DNA of 64,000 bases, taken from contig JBKJQB010000010.1 of the NCBI GenBank assembly GCA_046594105.1, positions 14,281-78,280 of the forward strand, read 5' to 3'. Origin of the DNA: JBDSGC01 sp046594105. Its GTDB lineage: Bacteria; Acidobacteriota; Thermoanaerobaculia; Gp7-AA8. Below the pieces are notes generated by a model, which did no database searches, was not told where the DNA came from, and saw only the letters and a program-made list of their open reading frames with translations. This document shows, piece after piece, positions 1 to 7,614 of the stretch. A program made the translations under genes and the position numbers. The number at the start of each line of letters is the position of its first letter. The first letter of the stretch is position 1.

Positions 1-490
1 CGCCTTGTGGGGCTGGCGGGAACTGTCAGTGCGCGCCCTCCACGAGAAGGTGATCGAGCAGGATGCGGAGATCCGCCGCCTCAACGAGTCCAACGGCCGA
101 CTCTCCTCACACAACGAAAAGCTCAACTCGGAGATGTCCGAGATTGCTTCGCCGGAGACCAGAACGATTGCCTTGGCGGGACAGGAGGTTTCTCCCGCCG
201 CCACCGCGCGTGTGTTCCTCGAGCCCGGTCGCCGCCGTGCCGTCGTGTTCTTTTACAACATGCCGGTGAACCCGGGCGATAAGAGCTACCAGCTCTGGAT
301 CCTCCGCTCCGACTCGCCGAAACCGCAAAGCGCAGGCGTGTTTGACGTCTCGCCCGCCGGCCAGGCCAGCATCACTGTAGAAAACCTGCCCGTCGACCTG
401 CCGATCAAGGGGCTGGCGGTAACCATGGAGCCACGAGGCGGCGGCGAGCAGCCCACCAACAGCAACTATTACGTGATGGGCAAGAGCTGA
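1..490 (+). CDS. Anti-sigma factor, RskA-type C-terminal domain (5' partial)
   Basis: The reading frame is open to the left edge, so the N-terminus lies outside the window and the TTG at 5 is probably internal. A short heptad-like coiled coil (about residues 10-45, rich in E, R, L and N) is followed by a beta-rich domain with the pattern YQLWILRSD, then AGVFDVSPAG, then LAVTMEPRGG. This matches the extracytoplasmic C-terminal domain of RskA-type anti-sigma factors, which hold an ECF sigma factor at the membrane. The TM segment and the sigma-binding zinc domain expected upstream cannot be seen. The partner sigma gene is normally just upstream and would also be outside the window. The family call is fairly firm; the sigma partner is unknown. 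Confidence 0.75.
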   Translation, partial: ALWGWRELSVRALHEKVIEQDAEIRRLNESNGRLSSHNEKLNSEMSEIASPETRTIALAGQEVSPAATARVFLEPGRRRAVVFFYNMPVNPGDKSYQLWILRSDSPKPQSAGVFDVSPAGQASITVENLPVDLPIKGLAVTMEPRGGGEQPTNSNYYVMGKS

Positions 491-526
491 ACGCTCTTCA
501 ACGTTCGTCCACAGCATCGTTTCCGG

Positions 527-1300
527 TCACAACCCGACGATGCTGTAGCCGCAATCGACGTACATCACCTCTCCGGTGATCCCCGAGGACATCGGCGAGC
601 ACAGAAATAGCGCGGCGTTGCCGATCTCCTCGAGCTCCACATTGCGCCGCAAAGGGGCCTTCTCTGCGTGATGCTTGAGCATCGTGGTGAAGCCTTTGAT
701 CCCGCGCGCGGCCAGTGTGTTGACCGGTCCCGCGGAGATCGCATTCACCCGGACGTTCCTCGGTCCCAGGTTCGCCGCGAGGTACCGCACCGACGCCTCC
801 AGCGAGGCTTTCGCCACACCCATGACGTTGTAGCCCTCGACCGCCTTCACCGCACCGTGATAGCTCATGGCCAGGACCGACCCTCCGCCTGATTTCTCCA
901 TCAGCGGGAGCGCCGCGCGGGTCAGGCCGATCAGGGAGTACGAAGAGATGTCGTGCGCAGTCTTGAATCCCTCGCGGCTGGTGCGGACGAACTCATTTTC
1001 CAGATCCTCACGGGGAGCGAAGGCCACCGAGTGCACCAGCGTATCCAGACGGCCAAACGATTCTTCGACTCCGCGAAACGCAGCGTCCATCTCGCCATCC
1101 ACCGTGACGTCGCAGGGTAGAAGAACCGAGCCTTCGATCGTGCTGCTCAGGGCCTCGACACTCTCCTTCAGCCGCTCGCCCTGATAGGTGAACGCCAGCC
1201 GCATTCCTTCGCGGGAGAGCGCCTGCGCGATGGCCCAGGCAATGGACCGCTTGTTCGCCACGCCGAAGACGATTCCTGCTTTCCCCTCGAGCATGCCCAT
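527..1300 (-). CDS. fabI: Enoyl-[acyl-carrier-protein] reductase (NADH), FabI
   Basis: This short-chain dehydrogenase reduces trans-2-enoyl-ACP in the last step of each fatty-acid elongation cycle. The N-terminal nucleotide-binding stretch GIVFGVANKRSIAWAIA is characteristic of FabI, and the catalytic Tyr-X6-Lys is present as YNVMGVAK, preceded by MSYHGA. At 257 residues the length is normal. I start at the ATG at 1300 because AAGGAG lies seven bases upstream; the frame stays open to 1330 but that extension does not look like FabI. A second ATG follows at 1294. The gene is monocistronic by appearance and tail-to-tail with the anti-sigma gene, 36 bases apart. Confidence 0.95.
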   Translation of the reverse strand: MGMLEGKAGIVFGVANKRSIAWAIAQALSREGMRLAFTYQGERLKESVEALSSTIEGSVLLPCDVTVDGEMDAAFRGVEESFGRLDTLVHSVAFAPREDLENEFVRTSREGFKTAHDISSYSLIGLTRAALPLMEKSGGGSVLAMSYHGAVKAVEGYNVMGVAKASLEASVRYLAANLGPRNVRVNAISAGPVNTLAARGIKGFTTMLKHHAEKAPLRRNVELEEIGNAALFLCSPMSSGITGEVMYVDCGYSIVGL

Positions 1301-1339
1301 GCGGAAACTCCTTCTCGCGGATGATAGCAACCTTCGGCG

Positions 1340-1702
1340 CTACGGAATCGGTGTGGCGAGAGGCTCCTCGAGCCGGGGCGGCGTGTTGACGACGTAGCGC
1401 CGCACCTCAGTCTCCATCTTCCCGGCCATCATCAGGAAGAGCATCCGGTAATCCGCGACCAGCGAATACACCGGGTGACCAAAACTCGCTGGCTTGTTCC
1501 TCTCCACGAACCAGTGGGCGTACCAGGCGAAGGCATATCCGACCAGCGGCACGGCGATCAGAAACCACAAGCTCACCGCGAATGCGATTCCCAGCGTGAC
1601 CACAGACAACACCGAGCCGATCGCGTGCAGAACCCTCGTTTTCTCCCGGGCATGGGCGCGGACGTACTGCGGCCAGAACTCTGCGAAACTCAGAATTTTC
1701 AT
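1340..1702 (-). CDS. DUF962 / Mpo1-like membrane protein
   Basis: This 120-residue protein has the DUF962 signature: an N-terminal block ending in REKTRVLHAIG, two hydrophobic segments (SVLSVVTLGIAFAVSLWF and a second just after it), then WYAHWFVERNKPASFGHP and VYSLVADYRML. The family includes yeast Mpo1, a membrane dioxygenase acting on 2-hydroxy fatty acids with conserved histidines; the two histidine clusters are retained here. The bacterial function is not established. The start is the ATG at 1702, where the family homology begins; the 15 residues upstream in frame are probably not translated. It lies 39 bases upstream of fabI on the same strand, so co-transcription is possible. Confidence 0.8.
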   Translation of the reverse strand: MKILSFAEFWPQYVRAHAREKTRVLHAIGSVLSVVTLGIAFAVSLWFLIAVPLVGYAFAWYAHWFVERNKPASFGHPVYSLVADYRMLFLMMAGKMETEVRRYVVNTPPRLEEPLATPIP

Positions 1703-1765
1703 GGGTTGATGGCTGAAATTCTCCCACGGACCCGCGTGGCACTTCAATTGCTCGGTTTTTCAAGC

Positions 1766-2008
1766 ATGCCCAACGACTTCGAACAAACACTGAAAGACCT
1801 TTTCGGCGAGCCACTCAGCCGCCTTTCGCAGTTTCAGGGCGAGCAGATGCAGAAGCTGCAAACCAAGCTTCAGGAACTGGCGCGGGAAGCGATCAAGGAA
1901 GACCTCGGCAAGCTCCACACCGAGCTCAATGAGCTGCGGAGCCGGGTGGTCGTGCTGGAGTCCGAACGCCTCCAGAAGGCGGCAGACGGACTCCAGTCGT
2001 CGTTCTGA
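1766..2008 (+). CDS. Small coiled-coil protein of unknown function
   Basis: This is an 80-residue product beginning MPNDFEQTLKDLF. The rest is almost wholly predicted amphipathic helix with heptad spacing of L, V and A (FQGEQMQKLQTKLQELA, then LNELRSRVVVLESERL), so a coiled coil is likely. It has no signal peptide or TM segment. No clear Shine-Dalgarno sequence precedes the ATG; the frame stays open far upstream, but that part overlaps the DUF962 gene on the other strand and looks non-coding. It resembles short accessory coiled-coil proteins such as UbiK or SlyX in size and build only. I assign no function. Confidence 0.55.
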   Translation: MPNDFEQTLKDLFGEPLSRLSQFQGEQMQKLQTKLQELAREAIKEDLGKLHTELNELRSRVVVLESERLQKAADGLQSSF

Positions 2009-2035
2009 GACAGGAAAGGTAGCGGTGGCCTTTCC

Positions 2036-2084
2036 TAGCGCCGGCTGGAAGCCGACGCCACGGCCGGCAAGGATGCCGGCGCTA
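2036..2084. repeat. Inverted repeat with TAGCGCCGGC ends
   Basis: TAGCGCCGGC at 2036-2045 is the exact reverse complement of GCCGGCGCTA at 2075-2084, and the interior contains a further GCCGAC/GGCCGGC stretch. This REP-like hairpin lies in the gap between the coiled-coil gene and the GTPase gene. It could act as a bidirectional terminator or be a dispersed element; it shares the GGCCGGC core with the repeats at 6634, 9106 and 10452. Confidence 0.6.
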
Positions 2085-2151
2085 CGATCGCTTCGCTCAG
2101 GAACCACGGAATGACGGATCGTTTACGACCGCACCGTTCACGCTCTCCAAC

Positions 2152-3201
2152 TCAACCCTTTGCCAGTGCCGCCTTCAGTTTCTGTTCGTGAGCTCGTGCT
2201 CGATCCAGTGCCTGTTCGAGCGCTCTGACCATCTCGGAGGCACCTTCCAGCACGCCGCTCATGTCGGGGAGATCCGGGCTGGCGTCGTGGGTGTCCTCAC
2301 GCGGCGCCGCGAAAGGATTTTCCGCGGAGCTGGCATGTCCACTGAGGTCCTCGGCCTCGCCGAATGGATCGTCCTCTTCCGGCTCGAAGGTTTGCGCCGG
2401 CGAGGGGGCAGCGGCCCGCGGCGGAGTGGGGACGTCGGTCAGCGTGCGCCGGGCAGGCTCTGGCGATGGCGCCGGAGTCGTCGGGACAGGTTCTGCTGCG
2501 CCGCCGAAAGTATTTTTCATGGAGAGCTTCGCACTGCCCGCCGAGGAGTTGGTCACTCCCGCCTTGACGCTCATGTCCGGTCGTTGCAGCTCCGGTTCGT
2601 CGTACAGAACGGTGTCGACGTTGTTCTTGAGGTTGTCGAGAATGCGGGTGACCGCGGCGCGCAGCGTGGCCGTGACCCCGACGCCGGTGATGGCCGAGGC
2701 TTCCACGACGGCGGCGTTGCCGGGATGCAGGTAGGCGGTCATCTCGTCGACCGAGTCGACATTGGGCAGATCGCGTTTGTTGTACTGGAACACCATGGCC
2801 ACTTTCTGCGGGTCGATCCGGTTGAGTTTGAGGTTCGTCCGCAGATTCAGCAGGCTGTCGAGATTGGACTCATGCATGGACTGCTGCGAGTCCGCCACGA
2901 ACACCACGCCGTCGGCGCCGCGCAGCACGAGCTTGCGTGTGGCGTCGTAGAAAACCTGGCCGGGAACGGTGTACAGCTGCACGCGAACTTTCTGTCCCGC
3001 GATCGTGCCCAGTTCCATCGGCATGAAGTCGAAGAAGAGGGTCCGATCGGTCTCCGTCGACATCGAGATCATCTTGCCCTTGTTGTCGAGTTTTGGGTTG
3101 GAGTAGATCTTCTCGAGATTGGTCGTCTTCCCGCACAAACCGGGGCCGTAATAGACCAGTTTGACCGTGATCTCGTTGATGGCCTTGTTGATCAGAACCA
3201 T
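2152..3201 (-). CDS. MglA-type small Ras-like GTPase with long C-terminal extension
   Basis: The first ~195 residues are an MglA/Gtr-like GTPase. The P-loop is GPGLCGKTTN, the G3 motif is TVPGQVFYD (the MglA form, with proline instead of aspartate-alanine), and the G4 motif is NKRD. MglA proteins set cell polarity and drive motility in myxobacteria and are usually switched by a roadblock-domain GAP, MglB; no such gene is in this window. Residues ~200-349 form a Pro/Ala/Ser/Asp-rich tail ending in a short helix (VRALEQALDRARAHEQKL), about 150 residues longer than typical MglA. The start is the ATG at 3201, preceded by AGGAGG; the open frame to 3240 lacks support. Confidence 0.88.
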   Translation of the reverse strand: MVLINKAINEITVKLVYYGPGLCGKTTNLEKIYSNPKLDNKGKMISMSTETDRTLFFDFMPMELGTIAGQKVRVQLYTVPGQVFYDATRKLVLRGADGVVFVADSQQSMHESNLDSLLNLRTNLKLNRIDPQKVAMVFQYNKRDLPNVDSVDEMTAYLHPGNAAVVEASAITGVGVTATLRAAVTRILDNLKNNVDTVLYDEPELQRPDMSVKAGVTNSSAGSAKLSMKNTFGGAAEPVPTTPAPSPEPARRTLTDVPTPPRAAAPSPAQTFEPEEDDPFGEAEDLSGHASSAENPFAAPREDTHDASPDLPDMSGVLEGASEMVRALEQALDRARAHEQKLKAALAKG

Positions 3202-3342
3202 GAACCGACTCCTCCTGGGGGACCGGTCACAGATTAGCACTACGACTGGCGCGGACCAGCCGCCGGCCCGGCGGACAAACCTGTTCCCGGAAAATTGGAG
3301 GCGATCCCTGCGCCGAAAGTGGCGGGTCCGGCGATCGGGACC

Positions 3343-4089
3343 CTACTGTCGCGCGTCCGTGGCCGTCGAATCCGCCGCCAGCACCTTCACCGAACCACCG
3401 CGCGCGAAGAAGGTCGAGCGGGTCAGCCAGTTCTTGTCCGGGTAGTAGGCGAAGACCGCGGTGCCGCCGCGCAGCGTGTTGATCACCTTGTCGGCGATCT
3501 CCTGGCGTACCGCAGGGCATCCCCAGCTGCGCCCGAGCCGGCCGAGGGCCCGGATCGCCTCGCCGCTGACGTAGGAGGCGCCGTGCATGACGATGGCTCG
3601 GTCCCAGGCGCGGTCGTTGATTCCCGCCTCGAGGCCCTTCAGACGTAGCGAGTAACCGTTGTGCCCGAAGTAGGTGTCCGCCGTGACGAACAGACCGAAG
3701 CTCGTGGCCAGGCTGCCGGGATCGTTGGAGAAGAAGGAGGTGACGTTGCCGCCGCTGTTCTTCCCATGCGCCACCAGCTCGCGGAACAACAGCTTCCGCG
3801 TGGTCAGATCGAACACGAAGAGGCGAGGCTGAGACGAAGGCAGCGAGTAGTCGATCACCGCGAGAATGTTTCGGCGCGACACCAGGCCGCGTGCCCCGGC
3901 GCATCGAGTGGCATCGAGCGCCAGCGTGAGGACGTCGGCTCTCAAACCCGGGGCCTGATGGAGGAGCGTCGGAAGGATCGTCTCGGAGGATCCGTGCGTG
4001 CAGGCCGCAGCCGACGCCGTCTGGGGAACCAGCAACAAGGCCAGCGCCATCGCCGAAAAGAATCGTGTCAATCTCGAAAAAGCTCTCAT
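3343..4089 (-). CDS. Secreted murein L,D-transpeptidase-like protein (YkuD_2 family)
   Basis: The 248-residue precursor has a signal peptide (RLTRFFSAMALALLLVP, then a TASAAA cleavage region). The catalytic region reads VMHGASYVSG followed by GRSWGCPAV, which is the His...Ser-x-Gly-Cys pattern of the L,D-transpeptidase catalytic domain family PF13645, with the cysteine as nucleophile. Such proteins are predicted to act on peptidoglycan in the periplasm. The ATG at 4089 is used because the signal peptide starts there; upstream codons do not fit. It appears to be a single gene. Confidence 0.88.
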   Translation of the reverse strand: MRAFSRLTRFFSAMALALLLVPQTASAAACTHGSSETILPTLLHQAPGLRADVLTLALDATRCAGARGLVSRRNILAVIDYSLPSSQPRLFVFDLTTRKLLFRELVAHGKNSGGNVTSFFSNDPGSLATSFGLFVTADTYFGHNGYSLRLKGLEAGINDRAWDRAIVMHGASYVSGEAIRALGRLGRSWGCPAVRQEIADKVINTLRGGTAVFAYYPDKNWLTRSTFFARGGSVKVLAADSTATDARQ

Positions 4090-4240
4090 TCTTGAAAGTG
4101 TCTGCGTCCGGGACCGACCGTCAACAGTCCGTGGATGATAGCAAATAACCTGGAAAAGGCGAGACGAGCTACAAGGCAGGACGGCCTGAGCCACTCCGGA
4201 AGCCAGATTGTGCCGCTCACTTGGGGTACCCGGCCCTCAG

Positions 4241-4864
4241 TCAGTCCGAGCCCTTCCTCATCACCCAGGTGGTCATGCATCGGCTGTCCTGGACGACGGT
4301 GGTCTTGATCGGATCGACGAGGGTCCCGCCCAGTCTGGAAGTCCACTGCAGCAGCATCGGCTCATCGACCAGAAACCTCTCCGAGCCATCGGGAAGCAGA
4401 AACCGGCGGCCGGATAGCAGACGACAGCGCGTCTCCATGCCGATGTTCGACGCGAGGCGGCAGAAGAAAAGACCATCGTCCGCAAGAAGACGCCACGTCC
4501 CCCGCAGCATCGCCTCGAAGTGCGCTTCATCTCTGGCAAAGTGCAGGACGGCGCTGCTGATCACGACATCGGCGATGCCATCCGGGAAGCTGTTGGATTC
4601 CAGAGGCTCCGCGCGGAAGTTCGTGGGAGGAAGTGTGGGGGCAAGTTCTGCCGCGAGCGCCTGCACGGCAGCGATCGCTCGCGCCTCGGAATCGATGGCC
4701 GAAACCTCAAAGCCCTCGCGCAGAAAAAAGGTCAGATTCCGCCCGCCGCCGCATCCCGCGTCCATCAGGCGCTGTCCCGGCTGGATGCGACCGCGCTGGA
4801 TCTGATCGAACAGGTAGATGTCCATCTGCCCGAAAATCGCGGCGACGTCGGTCATGCCAAGCAT
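4241..4864 (-). CDS. Class I SAM-dependent methyltransferase
   Basis: This 207-residue protein has the SAM-binding motif I as MDAGCGGGRNLTFFL, an acidic motif II region (VSAIDSEARAI), and the post-motif VISSAVLHFARDEAHF, the layout of a Rossmann methyltransferase of the Methyltransf_11/TehB-like type. The substrate cannot be read from the sequence. ATG codons at 4864 and 4855 are both possible starts and neither has a strong ribosome binding site. It lies 20 bases downstream of the DUF1761 gene on the same strand, so the two probably share a transcript. Confidence 0.85.
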   Translation of the reverse strand: MLGMTDVAAIFGQMDIYLFDQIQRGRIQPGQRLMDAGCGGGRNLTFFLREGFEVSAIDSEARAIAAVQALAAELAPTLPPTNFRAEPLESNSFPDGIADVVISSAVLHFARDEAHFEAMLRGTWRLLADDGLFFCRLASNIGMETRCRLLSGRRFLLPDGSERFLVDEPMLLQWTSRLGGTLVDPIKTTVVQDSRCMTTWVMRKGSD

Positions 4865-4884
4865 TCTTGGTGGCCCGTGACCCT

Positions 4885-5304
4885 TCAGCGCCACCCACCG
4901 AGGATCAGCCCGGCCAGAACCGCCGACACCAGGTTGTAGCCGGCATCGATCAGCCACAGTCGCGACGGCCTGCTCGAAAACAACGAGGTCGTGAGACTGG
5001 TGGACGCCTGGAATCCGAGCCAGCACAACGCGCCGATCATTGCGCCCTTCATCGCATCCATGTAGCTGTAGTGATGCAGCACCACGGCAAGAGCGAGGGC
5101 CACCAGCAGGCCGCCGACAAACGAAATCAGCATCAACACCGGCATGGGAAGAGGGTTCGCCGCTTTCAGCTCTTCCGGGGTTCGGCCCTGCAGTGCGATC
5201 CACCGTTTCGCGAACATCACCGGCGAGTACCACAGCCCGCCCAGAATGAAGAGGACGACGGCCGTTACCAGCACTGCGAGGTAATTCATCTGGGGAAGAT
5301 TCAT
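4885..5304 (-). CDS. DUF1761 membrane protein
   Basis: The 139-residue protein has four hydrophobic segments. The N-terminal block NYLAVLVTAVVLFILGGLWYSP, running on into MFAKRW, is typical of DUF1761 integral membrane proteins, whose function is unknown. The start is the ATG at 5304, with GAGGAGG upstream at good spacing. It is first in a two-gene unit with the methyltransferase, and divergent from the flavin monooxygenase gene across a 136-base gap that should hold both promoters. Confidence 0.85.
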   Translation of the reverse strand: MNLPQMNYLAVLVTAVVLFILGGLWYSPVMFAKRWIALQGRTPEELKAANPLPMPVLMLISFVGGLLVALALAVVLHHYSYMDAMKGAMIGALCWLGFQASTSLTTSLFSSRPSRLWLIDAGYNLVSAVLAGLILGGWR

Positions 5305-5440
5305 GGAAGCCTCCTCGGGATCGGTTCGAGACTCCATCGTACTCTTCACCGGAAACTCGCTTCGACCCCGGTTTTGAGAAAAGCGGTGATTGTGTACCGG
5401 GCGGCAGACGCGCGGAACGCTGCGGTACGATCGCGCAGTC

Positions 5441-6634
5441 ATGGAATTCGACGTCTTCTTCTCGATCAGCCAGACCGACGTTCGCGGATGGATTCCCAGC
5501 GAACGGGAGATGTTCGAGCATTTCTTCGAGCAGGTGGAGCTGGCCGACCGCCTCGGATTCGGCACCGCCTGGATCGCCGAGAGCCACCTGTCGAGCGAGG
5601 TGCAGAAGGGCAATCCGGGTGCGGTCATCCCGCATTTCGTCGGAGAGATCGGGCTGAACACCGACATCCTGCAGCTCGCCCATCGCATCTTCGCCAGAAC
5701 CAAGCGCATCGGCGTCGGCTCAGCGATCCTCAACATTCTCTGTAACGGCGGACCGATCGCCGCGGCCGAACGGGTGAAGACGTTCCTCACCCTCCATGGC
5801 CTCAATCCAGCCGAGGAGCGTCTGCTGCACATCGGTTTCGCCTCGGGGCGCTTCCCGTTCATCAACATCCCTTACGGCATCGTTCCGAGGAATCCGGTGG
5901 AAGAGGCCGCGTGGCCGGTGGTGAAGAACAAGATCTTCGAAGAAGCCACGGAGATTTTCTTGCGGTTGCTCCGAGGTGAGACGCTCAGCTCCTCAGACAT
6001 CCATTCGCAGACGCTTCGGCGCGAGGACTTTCGGAGCGATGCCGACTGGCAGCGCGTCGTCGACGCCGCTGGCCACACAGCAGTGTTGCCGCAAGGGATT
6101 CCGTTGGAACGGCGATGGATCTTTCCCAATTTGAAAATTGTGCCGCAGGAGCCGCGCCTGGAGCTGCTGCGGTTGCTGATCGGATCGCACGATCCGCAGG
6201 TGCAGGGCTTCGCGAACACGTGGATGCCGGTCGGCGTCTTCAATCTCTCGATCACGCCGGGCGGCGAGATCGAGAAAACGAACGCCTCGATGCAGACGGC
6301 CTATCACCCCAGCGGCGGCGGCTGGCATCGCCGCCTCATGCCGCGCACGGTGCTGGTGTTCATGAACGAAGATCCGGACAAGGCCGCGGCAGAAGCGCGC
6401 GAGGCGCTGGCGAACTACTGGAACGCTCTGGAAGGGACTCTGGATGAGGAGAAAGTGCGCAAGGCCACCGACAACGCGCTGATCGGCGACGGCCCGGCAA
6501 TCCTCGAGCAGATGATGAAACGCTTCCACCCCGAAGACCGGCTGATGCTCTGGTTCGACTTCAACAACCACGACTCGCGGCGCGTGATGAAGAACATGGC
6601 CGATTTCATGGCCGCGGCGAAATCGCTGGCCTAG
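5441..6634 (+). CDS. LLM-class flavin-dependent monooxygenase (luciferase-like)
   Basis: The 397-residue protein belongs to the bacterial-luciferase superfamily, TIM-barrel enzymes that use reduced FMN or F420. The N-terminus MEFDVFFSI begins the first strand, QVELADRLGFGTAWIAESH is the typical second-strand/helix block, and FARTKRIGVGSAILNIL resembles the conserved IRLGTAV segment. It is longer than many family members. I use the ATG at 5441, where homology starts; no good ribosome binding site is visible. The substrate is unknown. The stop codon runs directly into a GGCCGGC repeat. Confidence 0.85.
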   Translation: MEFDVFFSISQTDVRGWIPSEREMFEHFFEQVELADRLGFGTAWIAESHLSSEVQKGNPGAVIPHFVGEIGLNTDILQLAHRIFARTKRIGVGSAILNILCNGGPIAAAERVKTFLTLHGLNPAEERLLHIGFASGRFPFINIPYGIVPRNPVEEAAWPVVKNKIFEEATEIFLRLLRGETLSSSDIHSQTLRREDFRSDADWQRVVDAAGHTAVLPQGIPLERRWIFPNLKIVPQEPRLELLRLLIGSHDPQVQGFANTWMPVGVFNLSITPGGEIEKTNASMQTAYHPSGGGWHRRLMPRTVLVFMNEDPDKAAAEAREALANYWNALEGTLDEEKVRKATDNALIGDGPAILEQMMKRFHPEDRLMLWFDFNNHDSRRVMKNMADFMAAAKSLA

Positions 6635-6649
6635 GCCGGCACGGCCGGC
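6634..6649. repeat. GGCCGGCACGGCCGGC palindromic repeat at a stop codon
   Basis: This 16-base imperfect palindrome begins at the last base of the TAG stop of the monooxygenase gene. The same core recurs at 9110-9125, just after the stop of the glycosyltransferase gene, and with one change at 10454-10469. The rest of 6650-6720 holds no gene I can see. Confidence 0.65.
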
Positions 6650-6720
6650 ATCCTGAGCGAGGGCACCGTGTAGGAATCGCAGAGATTGATGGCGAGAAAC
6701 GCGAACCTCCCGATCGAGCG

Positions 6721-6840
6721 TCCTTCTCCCCGCACACGGGGAGAAGGTCCGCGAAGCGGGGATGAGGGGTCCTGCTTCGTCGAGTGAGCGCCCCCTCATC
6801 CGGCCTTCGGCCACCTTCTCCCCGTTCGCGGGGAGAAGGA
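6721..6840. repeat. 120-bp compound inverted repeat (CCTTCTCCCCG family)
   Basis: The left arm contains CCTTCTCCCCG and CGGGGAGAAGG as a small hairpin (6722-6747), followed by GATGAGGGG. The right arm has CCCCTCATC, then a second hairpin CCTTCTCCCCG/CGGGGAGAAGG (6814-6839). The two halves are inverted relative to each other, so the whole can fold as one long cruciform or RNA hairpin. It fills most of the 6635-6942 gap upstream of mgtC. Such hairpins are often dispersed, non-autonomous repeats. Confidence 0.75.
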
Positions 6841-6942
6841 ACTCTCGATGAAGATTGGTGGAAAGAAACCGAGTGCCATTGCGCCGCTCCGCTGATGGCC
6901 TGGATGACACGACCACCTCCCGTGCCTCACAATCGCGCAGCC

Positions 6943-7416
6943 ATGATGATGACCTCCCTTCCCGATGATCTCCTGGACATCGCCACGCGCCTGATCGCGG
7001 CGACTGCGTGCGGCGGCGCCATCGGCTTCGATCGTGAGCTGCGGCACAAGCCCGCCGGTCTGCGGACGCACGCGCTGGTGTCCCTCGGCGCTTCGCTGGT
7101 CACCGTCCTCGTTCTCCGCACTGCTCCTGCCTTTGAGCACGTCGACGCAATCAGCCGGGTGATTCAGGGCGTGCTGGCCGGCGTCGGCTTTCTCGGCGCC
7201 GGAGCGATTCTGCGCAACACCGTCTCCACCCAGGAACAGGTCCACGGCCTGACCACCGCCGCCACCATCTGGGTCGTCGCTGCCCTCGGCATCGCCTGCG
7301 GTGTCGGCCAGTGGTCGGTCGCACTGATTGCGGTGGCCGTCGCGCTGTTCGTCCTGATCGCCGGCGGACCGTTCGAGCGTCTGCTGCATCGGATTTTCAA
7401 GAAGAAGGAACCGTAG
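6943..7416 (+). CDS. MgtC/SapB family membrane protein
   Basis: The 157-residue protein shows the MgtC signature: AATACGGAIGFDRELRHKPAGLRTHALVSLGAS near the N-terminus, then GVLAGVGFLGAGAILR and GLTTAATIWVVAALGIACG, with about four TM segments. In pathogens MgtC modulates the F1Fo ATPase and supports growth in low magnesium; a general role in ion or envelope homeostasis is the most that can be inferred here. Three consecutive ATG codons begin at 6943; none has a clear ribosome binding site. Upstream in-frame ATGs at 6895 and 6904 would add residues unlike the family. Confidence 0.88.
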   Translation: MMMTSLPDDLLDIATRLIAATACGGAIGFDRELRHKPAGLRTHALVSLGASLVTVLVLRTAPAFEHVDAISRVIQGVLAGVGFLGAGAILRNTVSTQEQVHGLTTAATIWVVAALGIACGVGQWSVALIAVAVALFVLIAGGPFERLLHRIFKKKEP

Positions 7417-7449
7417 AGCGGCCGGCATTGGCGGTGCACCGAGCCACCC

Positions 7450-7548
7450 ATGCCCGTTCGCTTTCGAACCTCCGGTTGCCTCTTCAGCATCATCGCCTCG
7501 GTGGTTCTGACCATCGCGCTCAACCTGATGCAGCGCGGTTGTCGCTAA
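7450..7548 (+). CDS. Very small predicted membrane peptide
   Basis: The ATG at 7450 opens a 32-codon frame ending at the TAA at 7546. The product has a basic start (MPVRFRTSG), one hydrophobic helix (CLFSIIASVVLTIALNL) and a short polar end with a cysteine (MQRGCR). The arrangement is like a single-pass or signal-anchored peptide. It starts 33 bases after mgtC and could be co-transcribed with it. There is no strong ribosome binding site, so it may be chance; the biased composition is the only support. Confidence 0.35.
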   Translation: MPVRFRTSGCLFSIIASVVLTIALNLMQRGCR

Positions 7549-7614
7549 CCCGCTCCGTCTGAGATCCACCGCAAGCCGTACCGTTGAGTCGCCGCCCGAA
7601 GTACCATCGCTCGT

